NCBI GenBank assembly: GCA_029857855.1
Contig: JAOUGG010000031.1
Span: 1 to 11,161, forward strand
DNA length: 11,161 nt
Direction: 5' to 3'
Origin: Acidimicrobiia bacterium
GTDB taxonomy: Bacteria; Actinomycetota; Acidimicrobiia; Acidimicrobiales; SZUA-35
A program made the translations under genes and the position numbers. Below the pieces are notes generated by a model. The model was not told the DNA's origin. It was given only the letters and a program-made list of their open reading frames with translations, and searched no databases. This document shows, in pieces, positions 7,742 to 11,161 of this stretch (within the stretch, counting starts at the first letter, position 1; each line of letters opens with the position of its first letter).

Positions 7742-7799
7742 GAAGGTGTGGAAGTTGTGTACGAAGTGTGGTGTGCTGATCACACTCCCGAGCAGCTTA
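7742..7799 (-). promoter_or_regulatory. Putative leader and operator region of the ATPase-murJ-pspA block
   Basis: Three GAAG(G/T)TGTG-like direct repeats lie at 7742-7750, 7751-7759 and 7763-7770, the last lacking one base. They are followed by an inverted repeat GTGTG (7771-7775) / CACAC (7781-7785) around TGATCA-containing DNA. On the minus strand TAAGCT (7799-7794) could be a -10, placing the start near 7787, with the repeats in a leader of about 57 nt. No -35 is convincing. The repeats are seen directly; the regulatory role is inferred. Confidence 0.35.
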
Positions 7800-7828
7800 G
7801 CCCGCACCGGCCGCCGCCTCGTTCCACG

Positions 7829-7844
7829 GCCCCGCCGGCGGGGC
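7829..7844. repeat. 16-bp perfect palindrome in the divergent intergenic region
   Basis: GCCCCGCCGGCGGGGC is a perfect palindrome centred between the two divergent transcription units, directly upstream of the TTGACC box of the MoxR-family gene. It could be an operator shared by both directions or a cruciform/hairpin element. A chance palindrome in GC-rich DNA cannot be excluded. Confidence 0.4.
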
Positions 7845-7851
7845 GAATAAT

Positions 7852-7882
7852 TTGACCATCTAATCAACTGGTCTTGTACCGT
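7852..7882 (+). promoter_or_regulatory. Candidate leaderless promoter of the MoxR-VWA pair
   Basis: TTGACC (7852-7857) matches a sigma-70 -35 box and TACCGT (7877-7882) fits the actinobacterial TAnnnT -10, with a long 19-bp spacer. Transcription would begin about 7889-7891, on or next to the ATG at 7891. This agrees with the lack of any Shine-Dalgarno. Within the spacer region GACCA (7854-7858) and TGGTC (7869-7873) form an inverted repeat that could bind a repressor. Confidence 0.4.
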
Positions 7883-7890
7883 GTTCTGGT

Positions 7891-8793
7891 ATGACCCATC
7901 GTTTTGATTCCATCGACGCCGTGCGGGAAGGGCTTCGGAGCGTCGATTATCTGGCCGACGACTCGATTGCAGGCGTCGCCTTCCTGGCCGATCGGTTGGA
8001 GAAGCCGGTCCTCATCGAGGGGCCGGCCGGGACGGGGAAGACCCAGCTGGCCAAGTCGATCGCCGAGATGAGCGGTGCCCGGCTGATTCGTCTCCAGTGC
8101 TACGAGGGCCTCGACGAGGCCAAGGCGCTCTACGAGTGGAACTACAAGAAGCAGTTGCTGCGAATCCAGGTCGAGTCGTCCGACGGCGACACCGAGTGGA
8201 CCGAGATCCAGGACGACATCTTCTCCGACGAATTCCTGCTTCCCCGCCCGCTGCTCGAGGCGATCACCGCCGATGACCCGGTGGTTCTCCTGATCGACGA
8301 AGTCGATCGCGTGGAGCTCGAAACGGAGGCCCTGCTGCTCGAGATCCTGTCGGACTACCAGGTGTCGATCCCGGAGCTGGGCACGATCGAGGCCAAGCAG
8401 ATCCCCCTCGTCTTCCTCACCTCCAACAACACCCGCGAGCTGTCCGAGGCGCTCAAGCGCCGGTGCCTCTTCCTGCACCTCGACTATCCGACGCTCGAAC
8501 GCGAGAAGGAGATCGTTCTCACCAAGGTTCCGGAGATCTCCGAGAACCTGGCCGACCAGGTGGCCCGGATCGTTCGCTCGATCCGCCAGCTCGAGTTGAA
8601 GAAGCACCCCTCGGTGTCCGAAACCCTCGACTGGGCTCGAACCCTGGTGCTGCTTGGCATCGAGAACATCGACGAGTCCGACGCCGTCGACACCGTTCAC
8701 CTGCTCCTCAAGTATCGCTCCGACATCGAGAAGGCGATCAAGGACTTCACCGCCAATTCGGCCGCCCACTTCGAGGCCTCCCAGGCCTCCTGA
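7891..8793 (+). CDS. MoxR-family AAA+ ATPase, CoxD-like
   Basis: A 300-residue single-domain AAA+ ATPase of the MoxR group, closest in pattern to CoxD/NorQ-like proteins. These act with VWA-domain partners as chaperones for metal-cofactor insertion or complex assembly in the cytoplasm. Motifs: Walker A GPAGTGKTQ (44-52), Walker B VVLLIDEVDR (131-140), sensor 1 around TSNN (177-180), arginine residues R190-R191 in LKRRCLF, and sensor-2 region SVSETLDWAR (241-250). The length is normal for the family. The ATG at 7891 lies on the predicted transcription start, so the mRNA is probably leaderless. The VWA gene follows after 13 bp. No CO dehydrogenase, nitric oxide reductase or methanol dehydrogenase subunit is in the window, so the client is unknown. 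As I recall, M. tuberculosis Rv2426c-Rv2425c is a similar pair near proA. Confidence 0.92.
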   Translation: MTHRFDSIDAVREGLRSVDYLADDSIAGVAFLADRLEKPVLIEGPAGTGKTQLAKSIAEMSGARLIRLQCYEGLDEAKALYEWNYKKQLLRIQVESSDGDTEWTEIQDDIFSDEFLLPRPLLEAITADDPVVLLIDEVDRVELETEALLLEILSDYQVSIPELGTIEAKQIPLVFLTSNNTRELSEALKRRCLFLHLDYPTLEREKEIVLTKVPEISENLADQVARIVRSIRQLELKKHPSVSETLDWARTLVLLGIENIDESDAVDTVHLLLKYRSDIEKAIKDFTANSAAHFEASQAS

Positions 8794-8806
8794 CGCCGGC
8801 GCTCCG

Positions 8807-10276
8807 ATGACCTCCACGGAAGCCGCCTTCAGTGCCAAGGCCGGTCCGCTCTTCGACCTCCTCGAAGGTTTCGTGGTGGAGCTGCGCAACGCCGGTCTAC
8901 CGGTCTCGTTGTCGGAGAACATCGATGCCGCCGAAGCGGTCCAGCACATCGACATCGAGGACCGCGTGGCGTTCAAATACTCGCTGGCGGCCACGCTGGT
9001 CAAGAACGACGCCCACTGGAAGACGTTCGAGACGCTGTTCGAGGTCTATTTCTCGCTCCGAGGTCCCGAGTATGCACTCGACGGCGATGCCATCGAGTTC
9101 GACGACGACGTCGACTTCGACCCTGGTGAACAACCACAGGGCGAGGGCGGGCAGGGCGGCGGCGACGGCCTCAGTCCGGAGGAGCTGGCCGAGCTTCTGT
9201 ACCAGGCGCTCCGTCAGGGCGACGAGGCGCTGACGCGGGCCATTGCCCGCCAGGCGGTGAAGCGTTACGCCGGCATGGAGCCGGGCCGACCCGTCGGCGG
9301 CACCTACTATTTGTACCGCACGCTGCGCAACCTCGACCTCGACTCGGTTCTGGACCGCCTGATGGAGCAGCGTCGGGCCGACGCCGACAAGCCGCTGTCG
9401 TCGCTGCAGGAACGGCTGGAGAAGGACGAATACCAGGATCGCATCGACAAACTTCGCAGGGAGATCGAGGCGGAGATCCGTCGTCGGCTGGTGGCCGATC
9501 GTGGGGCCGAGGCGATGGCCAAGACGTTGCGCAAACCGCTTCCGGAGGACGTCGACTTCATGCACGCCAGCCGGGAGGAGATGGTCATGCTCCGGCGCGC
9601 CATCTACCCGCTCACGCGCAAGCTGGCGGTACGGCTGGCGAGAAAGCGGCGCCACAAGCGGCGGGGAGCCCTCGACTTCCGCAATACGGTCCGCCATTCG
9701 CTCAGTTACGGGGGCGTGCCCGTCGAACCCAAGTTCCGTCATCCGAAGCCGGCCAAGCCGGAGATCTTCGTGGTCGCCGACATCTCGGGATCCGTCGCCG
9801 CGTTCGCCCGCTTCACGTTGCATCTGGTCTACGCCATCTCCAGCCAGTTCAGCCGGGTCCGTTCCTTCGTGTTCATCGACGGGCTCGACGAGGTGACGTC
9901 GTTCTTCGAGGGCGTCGACGACATCACCGAGGCGGTCCATCGGGTCAACACCGAAGCCGACGTGGTCTGGGTCGATGGTCACTCCGACTACGGCCACGCA
10001 CTCGAGGTGTTCTGGGACCGCTACGGAAACGACGTGGGTCCGAAGACGACGGTGCTGATCCTGGGCGACGCCCGCAACAATTATCACGCATCCCAGGCCT
10101 GGATCACGAAGGAGATCCAGCGCAAGGCCCGGAAGCTGTTCTGGCTCAACCCGGAGCCGAAGGCCTACTGGAACACCGGTGACTCGATCGTCGGTGAGTA
10201 CGCGTCCCATTGCGACGGGGTGTTCGAAGTCAGAAACCTCCGCCAACTGGAACGGTTTGTCGACAACCTCGTCTGA
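8807..10276 (+). CDS. VWA-domain protein, CoxE-like partner of the MoxR ATPase
   Basis: A 489-residue protein with a C-terminal von Willebrand factor A domain of the CoxE type. The N-terminal part (1-90) is helical. Residues about 90-120 are an Asp/Glu- then Gly-rich linker. About 121-300 is helical and charged, with a very basic stretch (271-287, RKLAVRLARKRRHKRRG). The VWA domain spans about 317-489. Its MIDAS metal site is present: DISGS (325-329), S393 in the HSDYGHAL segment and D421 in LILGDARNNY. No signal peptide or membrane segment is seen, so it is probably cytoplasmic. The ATG at 8807 is chosen because homology-like sequence begins there and it sits 13 bp after the ATPase stop. The same frame is open back to 8654, but that part overlaps the ATPase gene and is low-complexity Ser/Thr/Pro. 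No Shine-Dalgarno is visible, so coupling to the upstream gene is likely. A client-binding adaptor role is inferred. Confidence 0.9.
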   Translation: MTSTEAAFSAKAGPLFDLLEGFVVELRNAGLPVSLSENIDAAEAVQHIDIEDRVAFKYSLAATLVKNDAHWKTFETLFEVYFSLRGPEYALDGDAIEFDDDVDFDPGEQPQGEGGQGGGDGLSPEELAELLYQALRQGDEALTRAIARQAVKRYAGMEPGRPVGGTYYLYRTLRNLDLDSVLDRLMEQRRADADKPLSSLQERLEKDEYQDRIDKLRREIEAEIRRRLVADRGAEAMAKTLRKPLPEDVDFMHASREEMVMLRRAIYPLTRKLAVRLARKRRHKRRGALDFRNTVRHSLSYGGVPVEPKFRHPKPAKPEIFVVADISGSVAAFARFTLHLVYAISSQFSRVRSFVFIDGLDEVTSFFEGVDDITEAVHRVNTEADVVWVDGHSDYGHALEVFWDRYGNDVGPKTTVLILGDARNNYHASQAWITKEIQRKARKLFWLNPEPKAYWNTGDSIVGEYASHCDGVFEVRNLRQLERFVDNLV

Positions 10277-10283
10277 TTCCGTG

Positions 10284-10310
10284 CCCTGCTTCGCCCCTGC
10301 GGCGACAGGG
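10284..10310 (+). terminator. Hairpin terminator after the VWA gene
   Basis: CCCTG (10284-10288) pairs with CAGGG (10306-10310), and TCGCC (10291-10295) pairs with GGCGA (10301-10305), with a CCTGC loop and a two-base bulge. The hairpin starts 7 nt after the VWA stop and lies before the next start. No T-tract follows, only AAATTC, so efficiency is uncertain. Confidence 0.5.
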
Positions 10311-10356
10311 AAATTCACTCTGATGTTCGCGCTTGCGAGACGGGTGGTTTACTCTC

Positions 10357-11161
10357 ATGGATGTGCCCACAACAATTGAAGACCGGTTGGTCGTGGGCGA
10401 CGTCTCGGTGGTTCCCGACTTGTATCGGCAACACGGAGCGTTCATCCACACGATCAGCCGAGAGCTGGTTGGTGCCGCCGCCGACCGACTGACCCAGCAG
10501 GTTTTCACAGAAGCCTGGCGCGACCGTTTGAGCTTCAATCCGTCGCTGGGGACGGTCCGCAACTGGCTGATTCGTCGTGCCCGTGCCCGGGTCTCCAAGA
10601 CCTCGTCCGAAGCGGAGCGGGCGGTCGATCGGCTGGTCGTCGCCGACTCACTGCATCGGATGGATGATCTTCGTCGCCAGGTCGTACTCGCCGGGTTCGA
10701 CGCCTCCGACGCCGACACCCTGGCCCTCCGCCTGGACCAACCGGTGGCCACCATCCGGGCCAATCTCCGGCGGGGCACCGACCAGCTCAAGGCGGATCTG
10801 GCCGAGAGCCGAGCCGACGGCGAAGACAGCGGCCTGATCGACATCATGGCCGATGGACCGCCCGATCTCGATCTGGTCACGCCACCCGAGGTCGTGTGGC
10901 AGGCCATCGCGGCCGAGCTGAACCTCGACACCGGGGCCGTCACCACGGATGACTTCAACCGGCTCGACGAAGCGACGTCCGATGGTGAAGACGACCCGTC
11001 GGCCGCTGTCGAGAAGGTCGAAGACGAGCCCGAGGTCGTCGAAGCTGACCGCCACCCTGATGATGAGAACGGCGATGACGGCAACCCTGGAGACGGCGAC
11101 CCTGATCCCGGTGAGAGCGGAGTTGCTGAGGCCGAGTCAGTTGCCGAGGCCGTGGATCGCG
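10357..11161 (+). CDS. ECF sigma-like protein with anti-sigma-like C-terminal extension, cut by the window end
   Basis: The frame from ATG 10357 stays open to the window end (268 codons visible, no stop). Residues about 19-79 resemble ECF sigma region 2: DLYRQHGAFIHTISRELVG, then ADRLTQQVFTEAWRDR and FNPSLGTVRNWLIRRARARV. Residues about 100-148 resemble region 4, with a helix-turn-helix pattern: RRQVVLAGFDASDADTLAL, then DQPVATIRANLRRGTDQLKADL. The usual DAEDxxQxxF core-binding motif is altered to AADRLTQQVF, so activity is uncertain. TPPEVVWQAIAAEL (175-188) recalls the segment before the membrane anchor of anti-sigma factors. From about 194 the chain is very acidic and Asp/Glu/Gly/Pro-rich, like a disordered linker. 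A membrane segment may follow beyond the window. GGGTGG (10342-10347) is a possible weak Shine-Dalgarno; GTG 10363 is an alternative start. The combination is plausible but not proven. Confidence 0.72.
   Translation, partial: MDVPTTIEDRLVVGDVSVVPDLYRQHGAFIHTISRELVGAAADRLTQQVFTEAWRDRLSFNPSLGTVRNWLIRRARARVSKTSSEAERAVDRLVVADSLHRMDDLRRQVVLAGFDASDADTLALRLDQPVATIRANLRRGTDQLKADLAESRADGEDSGLIDIMADGPPDLDLVTPPEVVWQAIAAELNLDTGAVTTDDFNRLDEATSDGEDDPSAAVEKVEDEPEVVEADRHPDDENGDDGNPGDGDPDPGESGVAEAESVAEAVDR

Noticed and set aside
8654..8806. A 51-codon upstream extension of the VWA frame
   Set aside because: It overlaps the MoxR-family gene and is low-complexity; the ATG at 8807 follows that gene's stop by 13 bp and begins family-like sequence.
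7864..9003. 379-codon open frame antisense to the MoxR-family gene
   Set aside because: It mirrors the codon structure of a well-supported ATPase on the other strand and resembles no family; long antisense frames are expected at this GC content.
8897..10318. 473-codon open frame antisense to the VWA gene
   Set aside because: Same reason: the plus strand encodes a complete VWA protein with its metal site, and the antisense product has no recognisable domain.
10230..11084. 284-codon Ser/Arg-rich open frame on the minus strand at the right end
   Set aside because: It is opposite the sigma-like frame and its Ser/Arg/Thr-rich composition is typical of a frame shadow; the plus frame has helix-turn-helix-like and sigma-like patterns.
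11030..11161. Repeated GA(T/C)-rich sequence as a possible DNA repeat array
   Set aside because: The period is irregular and it is explained by codons for an Asp/Glu/Gly/Pro-rich linker in the sigma-like gene.

Overview
The window is GC-rich, densely coded bacterial DNA that most resembles Actinomycetota, probably Acidimicrobiia-like. The evidence is the mycobacterial-35-kDa-type PspA, weak or absent Shine-Dalgarno sequences, a candidate leaderless start, and a CoxD/CoxE-like ATPase-VWA pair of a kind I recall in mycobacteria. The taxonomic call is an inference. No RNA gene, insertion sequence, CRISPR array or phage gene was seen. No stretch over about 160 bp lacks a gene.

Layout. (1) 1-941, plus strand: most of glutamate 5-kinase (proB), cut at its 5' end by the window. 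(2) 932-964: a perfect 11-bp inverted repeat holding the stop codons of proB and of the convergent gene, probably a shared bidirectional terminator. (3) 7730 down to 955, minus strand: a four-gene block, in transcription order a CbbX/SpoVK-type AAA+ ATPase with a helical N-terminal region, a divergent MurJ/MviN flippase-family protein, PspA, and a membrane-bound HAMP-GGDEF-EAL protein. The first three are joined by two 4-base stop/start overlaps. The fourth follows a 79-bp gap with hairpins and a possible promoter of its own. (4) 7731-7890: a divergent control region with a 16-bp palindrome, a GTGTG/CACAC inverted repeat, three short direct repeats and a likely leaderless promoter. (5) 7891-10276, plus strand: a MoxR-family AAA+ ATPase and a CoxE-like VWA protein. 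(6) 10284-10310: a terminator-like hairpin. (7) 10357 to the window end: an open frame without a stop in the window, resembling a degenerate ECF sigma factor (regions 2 and 4) fused to an anti-sigma-like segment and a long acidic tail.

How the genes may work together. The minus-strand block looks like an envelope module: PspA (ESCRT-III superfamily, membrane protection and remodelling), a MurJ-family lipid-linked-precursor transporter and a remodelling AAA+ ATPase made from one coupled message, with a c-di-GMP enzyme downstream. The AAA+/PspA coupling recalls the eukaryotic Vps4/ESCRT-III pair and is the most interesting system-level hypothesis here. The divergent MoxR-VWA pair is a second ATPase/adaptor chaperone module, and the sigma-like protein may be a membrane-tethered transcription regulator. 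These links are inferred from gene order only.
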